A stretch of 64,000 nt of DNA from Ehretia macrophylla (GCA_037974665.1 CM075771.1:24253425-24317424); one strand, 5' to 3'; positions 1 through 11,729 are shown, numbered from the stretch's first letter. Notes: a model not told the origin generated them from the sequence alone. A program made the numbers and translations.

Positions 1-102
1 TAGTAATGCACCGGATCCCATCACAACTTCGAAGTTAAGCATGCTTGGGCCAGAGTAGTACTAGGATGGGTGACCCCTTGGGAAGTCATCATGTTGCACC
101 CC
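1..102 (+). rRNA. 5S rRNA-like copy 1 (cut by window edge)
   Basis: Family A copy starting at about 5S nucleotide 18; the first 17 nt lie outside the window. It reads GTCATCATGTTGC near the 3' end, a variant shared with copy 4. Confidence 0.85.
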
Positions 103-275
103 CCTTTTCGTTTTGTTTTTTTGCTCCGTTCAGGCTTGCCAAGATGCTATATATGCCACATTTCTATTACCTAGTCCCACGGTATCTTGGACAAGACAAC
201 TTCACTTCGTGCAGAGGCTAGGCTCGAAAACGGAGGGCGTGGGTCCCGTGACCAGGTCTCCATCATTCTGGTGCC

Positions 276-303
276 CATAACTTTTGATCCGTAAGGAGTT
301 ATG
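276..303. repeat. spacer inverted repeat CATAACT/AGTTATG (representative)
   Basis: Seven-base arms CATAACT and AGTTATG separated by 14 bases (TTTGATCCGTAAGG). It recurs in nearly all units and is among the better conserved parts of the spacer. Function unknown. Confidence 0.7.
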
Positions 304-326
304 TGACGCACAGTATAACCTTGGAA

Positions 327-341
327 AGCTCTCCGAGAGCT
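327..341. repeat. spacer palindrome (representative)
   Basis: Perfect 7-bp inverted repeat around one base, AGCTCTC-C-GAGAGCT. The same palindrome, often with 1-2 changes, recurs in the spacer of most units of all three arrays, about 190 bp before the next gene. The plastid insertion of array 2 sits on this site. Confidence 0.85.
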
Positions 342-515
342 CTACGAGGGGGGCAACTAACCTGCTCGGCTGCGCCTATTTTTGGGTCCCAAAATTGAAC
401 ATTTTAATCAGTTTCGGGCCACTTTTCTTCTTTTTGCGCTGTTTCTTTTTCCTGGATCGTTCGTTGGGAGCAGCGAAAAGGACGACACATAAGGGCTTTG
501 CGCCCCCAACATGAT

Positions 516-634
516 GGGTGTGATCATACCATCAGTAATGCACCAGATCCCATCAGAACGCCAAAGTTAAGTATGCTTGGACGAGAGTAGTACTTGGATA
601 AGTGACCCCCTGGGATGTCCTCCTGTTGCACCCC
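516..634 (+). rRNA. 5S rRNA-like copy 2
   Basis: Family A (ATCAGTAATGC, CATCAGAAC). Full length, with scattered changes such as AAGTATGCTTGGACG in box A. Confidence 0.85.
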
Positions 635-1047
635 TCTTTTCGTTATGTTTTTTTGCCCCGTTCAGGCTTGCCAAGTTGCTTTATCTGTCACTTTCTTATT
701 ATTGAGTCCCACGGCATCTTGGGTAAGACAACTTCGCTTCAGGTAGAGGCTAGGCCCGCAAACCGAGGGGGTGGGGCCAGTGAACAGGTCTCCGTCGTTC
801 TGGTGCACATAACTATTGATCCGTAAGGAGTTATGCGGTGCACAGCATACCCTTGGAAAGCTCTCCTAGAGCTCTACAACTAGGGTAGCAAACCTGCTTG
901 GCTGTGCCTATTTTCAGGGTCCAAAATCTAACGTTTTCATCAGTTTTGGGGCACTTTTCTTCTTTTTGCACTGTTTCTTAATCTCAGATCGTTCGTCGGG
1001 AGCCGCGAAAAGGACGACACATAAGAGCTTAGGGCCCTCAACAAGAC

Positions 1048-1166
1048 GGGTGCGATCATACCAATAGAAATGCACCGCATCCCATCTGTACTCCGAAGTT
1101 AAGTGTGCATGGGCGAGAGTAGTATAAGGATGGGTGACCCCCTGGGAAGTCCTCTTGTTGCACCCA
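1048..1166 (+). rRNA. 5S rRNA-like copy 3
   Basis: Family B: AATAGAAATGC, CATCTGTACTCC and an AAGG box C start (GTATAAGG). The leader also carries the family B form CAACAAGAC. Confidence 0.85.
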
Positions 1167-1577
1167 CTTTTCGTTTTGTTTTTTTGCCCCGTTCAGGCTT
1201 GCCAAAATGCTTTATCCATCACATTTCTATTATCGAGTCCCATGGCATCTTGGCCTAGACAACTTCACTTCGCGCAGAGGCTGGGCTCGCAAACCGAGGG
1301 AGTAGGGCCTGTGAACAGGTCTCCGTCGTTCTGGTGCCCATAACTTTTGATCCGTAAGGAGTTATGCGGCGCACAGCATACCCTTGGATAGCTCTCCGAG
1401 AGCTCTTCGACGTGGGCAGCAAGCTTGCTTTGCTATGCCTATTTTTGGGTCCCAAAATCAAAAGTTTTCATCAGTTTCGGGCTACTTTTCTTCTGTTTGC
1501 GCTATTTCTTCATCCTAGATCGTTCGTCGGGAGACGCGAAAAGGACGACACATAAGGGTTTGCGCCCTCTACATGAC

Positions 1578-1696
1578 TAGTACGATCATACCATCAGTAA
1601 TGCACTGGATCCCATCAGAACTCCGAAGTTAAGCGTGCTTGGGCCAGAGTAGTACTAGGATGGGTGACCCCTTGGGAAGTCATCATGTTGCACCCC
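1578..1696 (+). rRNA. 5S rRNA-like copy 4
   Basis: Family A. It shares CATCATGTTGC and downstream spacer variants (GCTCCGTTCA, GCTCGAAAAC) with copy 1, 1594 bp upstream. Confidence 0.85.
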
Positions 1697-2081
1697 TCTT
1701 TTCATTTTGTTTTTTTGCTCCGTTCAAGCTTGCCAAGATGCTATATGCGTCACATTTCTATTATCTAGTCCCACGGCATCTTGGGCAAGACAACTTCACT
1801 TCGCGTAGAGGCTAGGCTCGAAAACCAAGGGCGTAGGTCCTGTGACCAGGTCTCCGTCATTCTGGTGCCCATAACTTTTGATCCGTAAGGAGTTATGCGG
1901 CGCACAATATACCCTTGGAATGCTCTCCGAGAGCTCTACGAAAGGGGCAGCTAGCCTGCTTGGCTGCGCCTATTTTCGGGTCCCAAAATTGAACATTTTA
2001 ATCTATTTCGGGCCACTTTTCTTCTTTTTGCGCAGTTTCTTTGTCCCGGATCGTTCATCGGGAGCCGCGAAAAGGACGACA

Positions 2082-2109
2082 CATAAGGGCTTTGCGTCCT
2101 CAACATGAC
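2082..2109 (+). promoter_or_regulatory. 5S upstream element (representative)
   Basis: Active angiosperm 5S genes use a TATA-like box near -28, a GC near -12 and C at -1. Here CATAAG occupies -28 to -23 and C is at -1. The array consensus has GC near -14. The CATAAG box is a weak match to TATATA; the same box is seen before most copies in all arrays. Confidence 0.5.
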
Positions 2110-2228
2110 GGGTGCGATCATACCATCAGTAATTCACCGGATCCTATCAGAACTCCAAAGTTAAGCGTGCTTGGGCGAGGGTAGTACTAGAATGGGTGAC
2201 CCCCTAGAAAGTCCTCGTGTTGCACCCC
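2110..2228 (+). rRNA. 5S rRNA-like copy 5
   Basis: Family A, full length. AATTCACCGGATCC replaces AATGCACC; box C begins TAGAATGGG. Confidence 0.85.
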
Positions 2229-2640
2229 CCTTTTCGTTTTGTTTTTTTGCCCTGTTCAAGCTTGTCAAGATGCTTTCTCCATCACATTTCTATTATCGAG
2301 TCCCACAGCATCTTGGGCAAGGTAACTTCACTTCGCGTAGAGGTTAGGCCCGCAAACAGAGGGCGTGGGGCTTGTGACCAGGTCTCCGACGCTCTGGTGC
2401 AGATAACTTTTGATCTATAAGGAGTTATGCGGCGCACAGCATACCATTGGAAAGCTCTGTGAGAGCTCTACGACAAGGGAAGTAAGCCAGCTTACCTGTG
2501 CTTGTTTTCGAATCCCAAAATTGAATGTTTTCATCAGTTTTGAGCCACTTTCTTCTTTTTACGCTGATTCTTCATCTCGGATTGTTCGTCGGGAGCCGCG
2601 AAAAGGATGACAACTAAGGGCTTAGCGCCCTCAACAAGAC

Positions 2641-2758
2641 GGGTGCGATCATACCAACAGAAATGCTTCGGAAACCATATGTACTGCGAAGTTGAGCGTG
2701 CTTAGGCGAGAATAGTACAAGGATGGGTGACCGCCTGGAAGTCCTCGTGTTGCACCCC
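2641..2758 (+). rRNA. 5S rRNA-like copy 6 (degenerate)
   Basis: Family B with many changes in loop C (GCTTCGGAAACCATATG) and one base missing before the 3' end. Confidence 0.8.
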
Positions 2759-3171
2759 CGTTTCCATTTTGTTTTTTTGACCTGCTCTGGCTTGCCAAAA
2801 TGCTTTATCTGTCACATTTCTATTATCGAGTCCCACGCCATCTTGGGTTAGACAACTTCGCTTCGCGTAGAGGATAAGCCCACAAACCGAGGGCGTAGGG
2901 CTTGTGACCAGGTCTCCGTTGTTCTAGTGCCCATAACTTTTGATCTGTAAGGAGTTATACGGCGCACAACATACCCTTGGAAAGCTCGCCAAGAGCTCTA
3001 CGGTGAGGGCAGCAAGCTTACTTGGCTGTGCCTATTTTTAGGGCCCCAAATCGATCGTTTTAATCAATTTTGGGCCACTTTTCTTCTTTTTGCGCTTTTT
3101 CTTCATCTAGGATCGTTCGTCGGGAGCTACGAAAAGGACGACACATAAGGGCTTTGCGCCCTCAACTTGAT

Positions 3172-3241
3172 GGGTGCGATCATACCATCAGTAATGCACC
3201 AGATCCCCTAAGAACTCCAAAGTTAAGCGTGCTTGCACCCC
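3172..3241 (+). pseudogene. 5S copy 7 with 49-nt internal deletion
   Basis: Only 70 of 119 nt remain. GCGTGCTTG runs straight into CACCCC, so everything from just after box A through box C to the penultimate bases is lost. TTG/TGC microhomology between the two ends fits a replication or end-joining deletion. It cannot encode a folded 5S RNA. Confidence 0.9.
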
Positions 3242-3652
3242 CTTTTTGGTTTTGTTTTTTTGCCCTATTCAGGCTTGCAAAGATGCTTTATCCATCACAT
3301 TTCTAATATCGAGTCCTACGGCATCTTGGGCAATACAACTTCGATTCAGGTAGAGGCTAGGCCCGCAAACCGTGGGCGTAGGTCCTGTGACCAGGTCTCC
3401 GTCGTTCTGGTACCCATAACTTTTGATTTTAAGGAGTTATGCGGCGCAAAATATACCCTTGGAAAGCTCTCCAAGAGCTCTACGACGAGAGTAGCAAGCC
3501 TTCTTGGCTGCGCTTGTTTTTAGAGCCCAAAACCGAACGTGTCATCATTTTCGGGCCATTTTTCTTCTTTTTGCACTGTTTCTTCATTTCCGATCTGTCG
3601 TCTGGAGCCGCGAAAAGGAAGACAACTAAGGGTTTTCCACCCTCAACATGAC

Positions 3653-3771
3653 GGGTGCAATCATACAAGCAGTAATACACTAGATCCCATTAGAACTCTG
3701 AAGTTAAGCGTGCCTGGACGAGAGTATTTCTTCGATGCGTGACCCTCTCGGAAATCTTCGTGTTGCACCCC
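3653..3771 (+). rRNA. 5S rRNA-like copy 8 (degenerate box C)
   Basis: Family A-like with AGCAG in helix II. AGTATTTCTTCGATGCG replaces the normal intermediate element and box C start, so Pol III recruitment is unlikely. Confidence 0.8.
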
Positions 3772-4182
3772 CTTTTAATTTTGTTTTTTTTGCCCCGCTC
3801 ACGCTTGCCAAAATGTTTTATCCGTCATATTTCAATTATCGACTCCTACAGCATCTTGGGCAAGACAACTTCGCTTCGCGTAGAGGCTAGGCCCGCAAAC
3901 CGAGGGTGTGGGGCCTGTGACCAGGTCTCCGTCGTTTTGGTGCCTATAACTTTTGATCCATAGAGAGTTATGCTTCGTACAACATACCATTGGAAAGGTC
4001 CCCGAGAGCTCTACCACGGTGGCTACAAGCCTGCCCAACTACGCAAGTTTTCGGTTCCCAAAATTGAACATTTTAATAAGTTTCGAGCCACTTTCTTCTT
4101 TTTGTGCTGATTCTTCCTCTCGGATCGTTCGTCGGGAGCTGCGAAAAGGACGACACATAAGGCTTAGCCCCCTCAACATGAC

Positions 4183-4301
4183 AGATATGATCATACGAAC
4201 AGAAATGCAATGAATTCCATCTATACTACGAAGTTTAGCGTACTTGGGTGAGAGTAGTACAAGGATGCGTGACCCCCAAGGAAGGCCTCGTGTTGCACCC
4301 C
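4183..4301 (+). rRNA. 5S rRNA-like copy 9 (degenerate)
   Basis: Family B. The 5' end reads AGATATGATC and the middle AATGAATTCCATC; helix I and loop C are badly changed. Confidence 0.8.
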
Positions 4302-4712
4302 CTTTTTTGTTTTGTTTTTTTCCTCCGTTTAGGCTTGCCAAGATTCTTTATCCGTCACATTTCTATTATCGACTCCTACGACATTTTGGCCAAGACAACT
4401 TTGCTTTGCGTAGAGGCTAGGCCCGCAAACCGAGGGCGTGGGCCTGTAACCAGGTCTCCGTTGCTCTGGTGCCCATAACATTTGATTCGTAAAGAGTTAT
4501 GCGGCGCAAAGCATACCGTTGAAAAGCTATCCAAGAGCTCTACAACGGGGGCAGCAAGTTTTCTTGGCTACGCCTGTTTTCAGAGCCTAAAATCGAATGT
4601 TTTCATCAATTTTAAGCCACTTTCTTATTTTTGCCCTGTTTTTTCATCTTGGATCGTTCGTCGGGAACCGCGAAAAGGACGTCACATAAGGGCTTAGCAC
4701 CCTCAACATGAC

Positions 4713-4831
4713 GGGTACGATTATACCAACAGAAATGCACCGGATCCCATTTGTACTCCGAAGTTAAGCGTGCTTGGGCGAGAGTAGTACAAGGATGGGT
4801 GACCCCCTGGGAAGTCCTCGTGTTGCACCCC
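4713..4831 (+). rRNA. 5S rRNA-like copy 10 (good family B copy)
   Basis: One of the best preserved family B copies: GGGTACGATT start, AACAGAAATGC, CATTTGTACTCC, intact box A, GTACAAGG, intact 3' end. Confidence 0.9.
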
Positions 4832-4836
4832 CCCCT

Positions 4837-4854
4837 TTTCGTTTTGTTTTTTTG
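4837..4854 (+). terminator. Pol III-type T-run terminator (representative)
   Basis: TTTT, TTTT and TTTTTTT separated by CG and G follow the 5S 3' end by a few bases. Similar clusters of T-runs follow nearly all copies. Confidence 0.8.
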
Positions 4855-5246
4855 CCCCGTTCAGGCTTGCCAAAATGCTTTATCTATCACATTTCTATTA
4901 TCTAGTCCCACGGCATCTTGGTCAAGACAACTTCGCATCATGTAGAGGACAGGCCAACAAAGCAAGGCTGTGGGGCCAGTCAATAGGTCACCGTCGTTCT
5001 GGTGCCCATAACTTTTGATCCGTAAGGAGTTATCCGGCGCACAACATACCCTTGGAAAGCTCTCCGAGAGCTCTACAGCGGGGGTTGCATACTTGCTCGG
5101 CTGCACCTATTTTCAGGGACCAAAATTGAATGTTTTAATCAGTTTTGGGCCACTTTTCTTCTTTTTGTGCTGTTTTTTCATCCCGGATGGTTTGTCGGGA
5201 GCCGCAAAAAGGATGACACATAATGGCTTTGTAGCCTCAACATAAC

Positions 5247-5365
5247 GGGTCCGTTCATACCATCAGTAATGCACCAGATCCTATCAGAACTCAAAAGTTA
5301 AGTGTGCTTGGACGAGAGTAGTACTAGGATAGGTGACCCCCTGGGAAGTTCTCGTGTTGCACCCC
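5247..5365 (+). rRNA. 5S rRNA-like copy 11
   Basis: Family A, full length; GGTCCGTTCATACC at the 5' end, an unusually T-rich tail follows. Confidence 0.85.
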
Positions 5366-5779
5366 CTTTTTCAATTTTTTTTTTTTTGCTCTATTCAGGC
5401 TAGCCAAGATACTTTATCTGTCTCATTTCTATTATCGAGTCCCACGACATCTTAGGCAACATAACTTCGCTTCGTGTAGAGGCTAGGCCCGCAAATCGAG
5501 GGCATGGGGCTTGTGACCAGGTCTCCGTCGTTCTGGTGCCCATAACATTTGATTCGTAAGGAGTTATGCGGTGCACAACATACCTTGGAAAGCTCTCCGA
5601 TAGCTATACGACGAGGGCATTAAGCCTGCTCGGCTATGCCTATTTTCGTGGCCCAAAATTTAACGTTTTAATCAGTTTCAGGCCACTCTTCTTATTTTTG
5701 CGCTGTTTCTTCATCCCGGTTCGTTCATCGGGAGCAGCGAAAAGGACGACACATAAGGGTTTTGCGCCCTGAACATGAC

Positions 5780-5898
5780 GGGTGTGATCATACCATCAGT
5801 AATGCACCGGATCCCATCAGAACTCTGAAGTTAAGTGTGCTTGGAAGAGAGTAGTACTAGGATGGGTGCCCCCCTGGGAAGTCCTCGTGTCGCACCCC
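5780..5898 (+). rRNA. 5S rRNA-like copy 12
   Basis: Family A, full length, with GGGTGCCCCC in box C and CGTGTCGCACC at the 3' end. Confidence 0.85.
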
Positions 5899-6311
5899 CC
5901 TTTTTGTTTTGTTTTTTGGCCCCATTCAGGTTTGCCAAGATACTTTATCCGTCACATTTCTATTATCGAGTCCCACGGCATTTTGGACAAGACAACATCG
6001 CTTCGCGTAGAGGCTAGGCCAGCAAACCGAGGGCGTGGGGCCTGTGACCATGTCTCCGTTGTTCCAGTGCCCATAACGTTTGATCCGTAAGGAGTTATAC
6101 GGCGCACAACATACCGTTGGAAAGCTCTTCGAGAGCACTACGACGGGGGCAGCAAGCCTGCTCGGTTACGCCTATTTTCAAAGCCCAAAATCGAATGCTT
6201 TTCCTCAGTTTTGGGCTACTTTTCTTTTTTCTGCGTTATTTTTTCATCCCGGATCGTTCGATGGAGCCTCGAAAAGGATGACACATAAGGGCTTTGCGCC
6301 ATCAACATGAC

Positions 6312-6430
6312 GGGTACGATCATACCATCAGTAACGCACCGGATCCCATAAGAACTCCGAAGTTAAGCGTGCTTGGGTGAGAGTAGTACTAGGATGGGTG
6401 ACCCCTTGGGAAGTCCTCGTGTTACCCTCC
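6312..6430 (+). rRNA. 5S rRNA-like copy 13
   Basis: Family A. Gene body close to consensus, but the 3' end is GTTACCCTCC, which breaks helix I. Confidence 0.82.
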
Positions 6431-6843
6431 CCTTATTTTTTTTTTTTTTTGCCCTGTTCAGGCTTGCCAAGATGCTTTATTAGTCACATTTCTGTTATCG
6501 AGTCCCACGGCATCTTGGGCAAGACAACTTCGCTTTGCGTAGAGGCTAGGTCCGCAAACCGAGGGCGTGGGGCCTATGACCAAGTCTCCGACGCTCCGAT
6601 GCCTATACCTTTTGATCTGTAAGGCATTAGGTGGCGCACAACATACCCTTGGAAAGCTCTCCAAGAGCTCTACAACGGGGGCAACAAGCCTGCTTAGTTG
6701 CGCCTGTTTTCGGGGTCGAAAATCGAACGTTTTTATCAGTTTTGGGCCAGTTTTCTTCTTTTTGCGCTATTTCTTCTTCCCGGATCATTCGTCAGGAGAT
6801 GCAAAAAGGATGACACATAAGGGCTTTGCACCCTCAACATGAC

Positions 6844-6962
6844 GGGTACGATCATACCATCAGTAATGCACCGGATCCCATCAGAACTCCGAAGTTAAGC
6901 GCGCTTAGGCGAGAGTAGTACTAGGATTGGTGACCCCTTGGGAAGCCCTCGTGTTGTATCCC
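6844..6962 (+). rRNA. 5S rRNA-like copy 14
   Basis: Family A, close to consensus; CGCGCTTAGGCG in box A and GTTGTATCCC at the 3' end. Confidence 0.88.
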
Positions 6963-7375
6963 CCTTTTTATTTTGTTTTTTTGCCCCGTTCAGGCTTGCC
7001 AAGATGCTTTATCTGTCACATTTCTATTATCGAGTCCCACAACTTCTTGTGCTAGACAACTTCATTTCGCGTAGAGGCTAGGCCCGCAAATCGAGGGTGT
7101 GGGGTCTGTGACCAGGGCTCCGTCGTTCTGGTGCCCATAACTTTTGATCCGTAAGGAGTAATGCAGCGCACAACATAACTTTGGAAAGCTCTCTAAGAGC
7201 TCTACGACGGGGGTAGCAAGCCTGCTTGGCTGCGCCTGTTTTCGAGTCCCAAAATTGAACATTTTAATCAGTTTTGGGCCATTTTTTTTCTTTTTGCATT
7301 GTTTCTTCTTCCCGGATCGTTCGTCGGGAACCGCAAAAAGGATGGCACATAAGGGCTTCGCGCCCTCAACATGAC

Positions 7376-7494
7376 GGGTGCCATCATACCATCAGTAATG
7401 CACCGGATCCCATCAGAAGTCCAAAGTTAAGCGTGCTTAGGTGAGAGTAGTACTAGGATGGGTGACCCCGTAGGAATTCCCCGTGTTGCACCCC
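7376..7494 (+). rRNA. 5S rRNA-like copy 15
   Basis: Family A with GGGTGCCATC start, intact box A and box C and normal GTTGCACCCC end. Confidence 0.88.
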
Positions 7495-7904
7495 CCTTTT
7501 TGTTTTGTTTTTTTGCCCTATTCAGGCTTGCCCAGATGCTTCATCCGTCACATTTCTATTATCGAGTCCCACGGCATCTTGGGCAAGACAACTTAGCTTC
7601 GCGTCAAGGATAGGCCCGCAAACCGAGGGCGTGGGGCCTGTGAACAGGTCTCCGTCGTTCTAGTGCCTATAACATTTGATCTGTAAGGAGATAAGCGGCG
7701 CACAACATACCCTTGGAAAGCTCTCCGAGAGTTCTACAACAGGGGCAACAAGCCTGCTTAGTTACACCTGTTTTTGAAGCCCAAAATCGAAAGTTTTCAT
7801 CAGTTTCGATCCATTTTCTTCTTTTTGCATTGATTCTTCGCCTTGAATTTTGTCGAGAGCCGCGAAATGGATGACACATAAGGGCTTAGTGCCCTCAATA
7901 AGAT

Positions 7905-8023
7905 GAGTGTGATCATACCAACAGAAATGCACCGGATCCCATCTGTACTCCGAAGTTAAGCGTGTTTAAGCGAGAGTAGTAAAAGGATGGGTGACCCCCT
8001 GGGAAGTCCTCGTGCTGCACCCC
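7905..8023 (+). rRNA. 5S rRNA-like copy 16
   Basis: Family B; start GAGTGTGATC, box A GTGTTTAAGC, box C TAAAAGG, 3' end GCTGCACC. Confidence 0.85.
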
Positions 8024-8435
8024 CTTTTTTGTTTTGTTTTTTTCCCCGTTCAGGCTTGCCAAAATGCTTTATCCGCCATATTTCTATTATCGAGTCCCAC
8101 GGCATCTTGGGCAAGACAACTTCGCTTCGCGTAGAGGCTAGGCCTGTAAACCGAGGGCGTGGGGCCTATGACCCGGTCTCCGTCGTTCTGGTGCCCACAA
8201 CTTTTGATCCGTAAGGAGTTATGCGGCACACAACATACCATTGTAAAGCTCTCCGAGAGCTCTACGAAGGGGGCAGCTTGCCTGCAAGGCTAAGTCTGTT
8301 TTTGGGGTCCAAAATTGAACGTTTTAATAAGTTTCGGGCAACTTTTCTTCTTTTTAAGCTATTTCTCCGTCCCAGATCGCTCTTCGGGAGCCAAGAAAAG
8401 GACGACACATAAGGGATTTGCGCCCTCAACATGAC

Positions 8436-8551
8436 GAGTGCGATCATACCATCAGTAATGCACCGGATCCTATCCCTCCAAAGTTAAGCGTGCTTGGGCG
8501 AGAGTAGTACTAGGATGGCTGACCCCCAGGGAAATTCTCGTGTTGCACCCC
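8436..8551 (+). rRNA. 5S rRNA-like copy 17 (short)
   Basis: Family A, about 3 nt short because CATCAGAACTCC is reduced to TATCCCTCC in loop C. Confidence 0.82.
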
Positions 8552-8962
8552 CCTTTTCGTTTAGTTTTTTTGCCCCATTCAGGCTTGCCAAGATGCTTTA
8601 TCCATCACATTTATATTATCGAGTCCCACGGCATCTTGGGCAAGAAAACTTCACTTCGCGTAGAGGCTGGGCCCGCAAACCGAGGCATGAGGCCAATGAC
8701 CAGGTCTCTGACACTCCGATGCCCATAACTTTTGATCCGTAATAAGTTATGCGACGCACAGCATACCATTGGGAAGCTCTTCAAGAGCTCTACGATAGGG
8801 GTAGCAATCCTGCTCGGTTTTGCCTATTTTCGGAGGAAAAAATCGAATGTTTTCATCAGTTTTGAGCCACATTCTTCTTTTTGCGTTGATTCTTCTTCCA
8901 ATATGGTTTATTAGGAGATGCAAAAAGGACGACACACAAGGGCTTTGCGCCCTCAACATGAC

Positions 8963-9081
8963 AGGTGCGATCATACCATCAGTAATACACCAGATCCTTT
9001 CAGAACTCCGAAATTAAGCGTGCTTGGGTGAGAGTTGTACTACGATGGGTAATCCTCTGGGAAGCACTCGTGTTGCACCCC
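8963..9081 (+). rRNA. 5S rRNA-like copy 18
   Basis: Family A with AGTTGTACTACGATGGGTAATCC in the control region, so box C is altered. Confidence 0.83.
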
Positions 9082-9493
9082 TATTTTCGTTTTGTTTTTT
9101 TGCCCCATTCAAGCTTGCCAAAATGCTTTATCCGTCACATTTCTATTATCTAGTCCCACAGCATCTTGGCCAAGACAACTTCGCTTCGCGTAGAGGCTAG
9201 GCCCGCAAACCGAGGGCATAGGGCCTGTGACAAGGTCTCCGTCCTCCGATGCCCATAACTTTTGATCCGTAAGGAGCTATACGGTGCATAGCATACCCTT
9301 GGAAAGCTCTCCGAGAGCTCTACGATGGGGGCAGCAAGCTCCCTTGAATGTGCCTATTTTCAAGGCCCAAAATTGAATGTTTTCATTATTGTCGGGCCAC
9401 TTTTCTTCTTTTTTCTCTATTTCTTCGTCCCTGATCATTCGTCAGGAGCCGTGAAAAGGACGACAAATAAGGGATTTGTACCCTCAACAAGAC

Positions 9494-9612
9494 GAGTGAG
9501 ATCATACCAGCAGTAATGCACCGGATCCTATCAGAACTCCAAAGTTTAGCGTGCTTGAGTGAGAGTAGTACTAGGATGACTGACCCCTTGGAAAGTCATT
9601 GTGTTGCACCCC
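9494..9612 (+). rRNA. 5S rRNA-like copy 19
   Basis: Family A, but with AGCAG instead of ATCAG in helix II, so one of the two helix II mismatches is absent. Start GAGTGAGATC. Confidence 0.85.
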
Positions 9613-10019
9613 CCTTTTCATTTTTTTTCCCCGTTCAGGCTTGCCAAGATGCTTTATCCGTCACAATTCTATTATTGAGTTCCATGGCATCTTGGGCAAG
9701 ACAACTTCACTTCGCGTAGAGACTAGGCCCGTAAACCGAGGGCGTGGGGCCAATGACCAGGTCTCCGACGCTCCGATGCCCATAACTTTTGATCTGTAAT
9801 GAGTTATGCGGTGCACAACATACCGTTGGGAAGCTCTTCAAGAGATCTACGACAGGGGCAGCAAGCCTGCTCGGCTTTGCCTATTTTCGGAGCCCAAAAT
9901 CGAATGTTTTTATCAGTTTTGAGCCACTTTCTTCTTTTTGGGCTGATTCTCTGTCCCGGATCGTTCATCGGGAGACGCAAAAAGGACGTCACATAAGGGC
10001 TTTGCGCCCTCAACATGAC

Positions 10020-10138
10020 GGGTGCGATCATATCATTAGTAATGCACCAGATCCCATCAGAACTCCGAAGTTAAGCATGCTTGGGCGAGAGTAGTACTAC
10101 GATGGGTGATCCTCTAGGAAGCCCTCGTGTTGCACCCC
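10020..10138 (+). rRNA. 5S rRNA-like copy 20
   Basis: Family A, full length; TACTACGATGGGTGATCC in box C. Confidence 0.87.
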
Positions 10139-10551
10139 CATTTTCGTTTGGTTTTTTTGCCCCTTTCAGGCTTGCCAAGATGCTTTATCCGTCACATTTA
10201 TATTATCGAGTCCCACTGCATCTTGGGCAAGACAACTTCGCTTCGTGTAAAGCCTAGGCCCGCAAACCGAGGGCGTAGGGCCTGTGACGAGGTCTCTGTC
10301 GCTCAAATGCCCATAACTTTTGATCCGTAAGGAGTTATGCGGCGCACAACATACCATTGAAAAGATCTCCGAGAGCTCTACGATGGGGGTAGCAAGCTCC
10401 CTTGAATGTGCCTATTTTCAAGGCCCAAAATTGAACGTTTTCATCAGTGTTGGACTACTTTTCTTCTTTTTGCGCTGTTTATTTATCGCGGATCGTTCGT
10501 CGGGAGCCACGAAATGGACGACACATAAGGGCTTTGCGCCCTCAACAAGAC

Positions 10552-10670
10552 GGGTACGATCATACCAATAGAAATGCACCGTATCCCATCTGTACTCTGA
10601 AGTTAAGTGTGCTTGGGCGAGAGTAGTACAAGGATGGGTGACCCCCTGCGAAGTCCTCGTGTTGCACCCC
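10552..10670 (+). rRNA. 5S rRNA-like copy 21
   Basis: Family B in the gene, but the leader is mixed (CTTTGCG of family A with CAACAAGAC of family B). Confidence 0.87.
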
Positions 10671-11081
10671 ATTTTCATTTTGTTTTTTTGCCCCGTTCAG
10701 GCTTGCCAAAATGCTATATCCCTTACATGTCTATTATCGAGTCCCACGGCATCTTGGTTAAGACAACTTCGCTTCTTGTAGAGGCTAGGCATGCAAACCG
10801 AGGGCATAGGGCTAGTGAACAAGTCTCCACCGTTCTGGTGCCCATAACTTTTGATCTGTATAGAGTTATGCGACGCACAACATACCCTTAGAAAGCTCTC
10901 CGAGAGCTCTACGACGGGGGCATCTAGCCTACTCGGTTGCGCCAATTTTCGGGGCCCAAAATTGAATGTTTAATCAGTTTCGGGCCACTTTTCTTCTTTT
11001 TGCGCTGGTTTTTCATCACTGATTGATCGTTGGGAGACGCAAAACGGACGACACATAAGGGCTTTGCGCCTTCAACATGAC

Positions 11082-11200
11082 GGGTGCGATCATACCATCA
11101 ATAATGCACCGGATCCTATCAGAACTCCAAAGTTAAACGTGCTTGGGCGAGAGTAGTACTAGGATGGGTGACCCTCTGGGAAGCCCTCGTGTTGCACCCC
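11082..11200 (+). rRNA. 5S rRNA-like copy 22
   Basis: Family A, full length, with intact box C and normal 3' end; ATCAATAATGC in helix II. Confidence 0.87.
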
Positions 11201-11610
11201 CATTTTCATTTTATTTTTTTGCCCCATTCATGTTTGCCAAGAAGCTTTATCCTTCACTTTTCTATTATCGAGTCCCATAGCATCTTGGGCAAGACAACTT
11301 CGCATCGCATAGAGGCTAGGCCCGCAAACCGAGGCGTGGGGCCAGTGAACAGGTCTCCATCGTTCTGGAGCCCATAACTTTTGATCCATAAGGAGTTAGG
11401 TGGAGCACAACACACCGTTTGGATGCTCTCTGAGAGCTCTACAACAGGGGCAGTAAGCCTGTTTGGCTGAGCCTATTTCCGGAGCACAAAATTGAATATT
11501 TTCATCATTTTCGGGCCACTTTTCTTCTTTTTGCACTTTTTTCATCCCGGATCGATCGTTAGGAGACGCGAAATGGACGAGACATAAGGGCTTTACGCCT
11601 TCAACAAGAC

Positions 11611-11729
11611 GGGTGCGATCATACCAACAGTAATGCATGGGATCCCATTTGTACTCCGAAGTTAAGCATGCTTGGGCGAGAGTAGTACTAGGATGGGTAA
11701 CCCCCTGGGAAGTTCTCGAGTTGAACCCT
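11611..11729 (+). rRNA. 5S rRNA-like copy 23 (A/B mosaic)
   Basis: AACAG (B) is followed by T21 (A), then CATTTGTACTCC (B) and TACTAGG (A). The 3' end GTTGAACCCT disrupts helix I. It looks recombinant between the two families. Confidence 0.85.
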
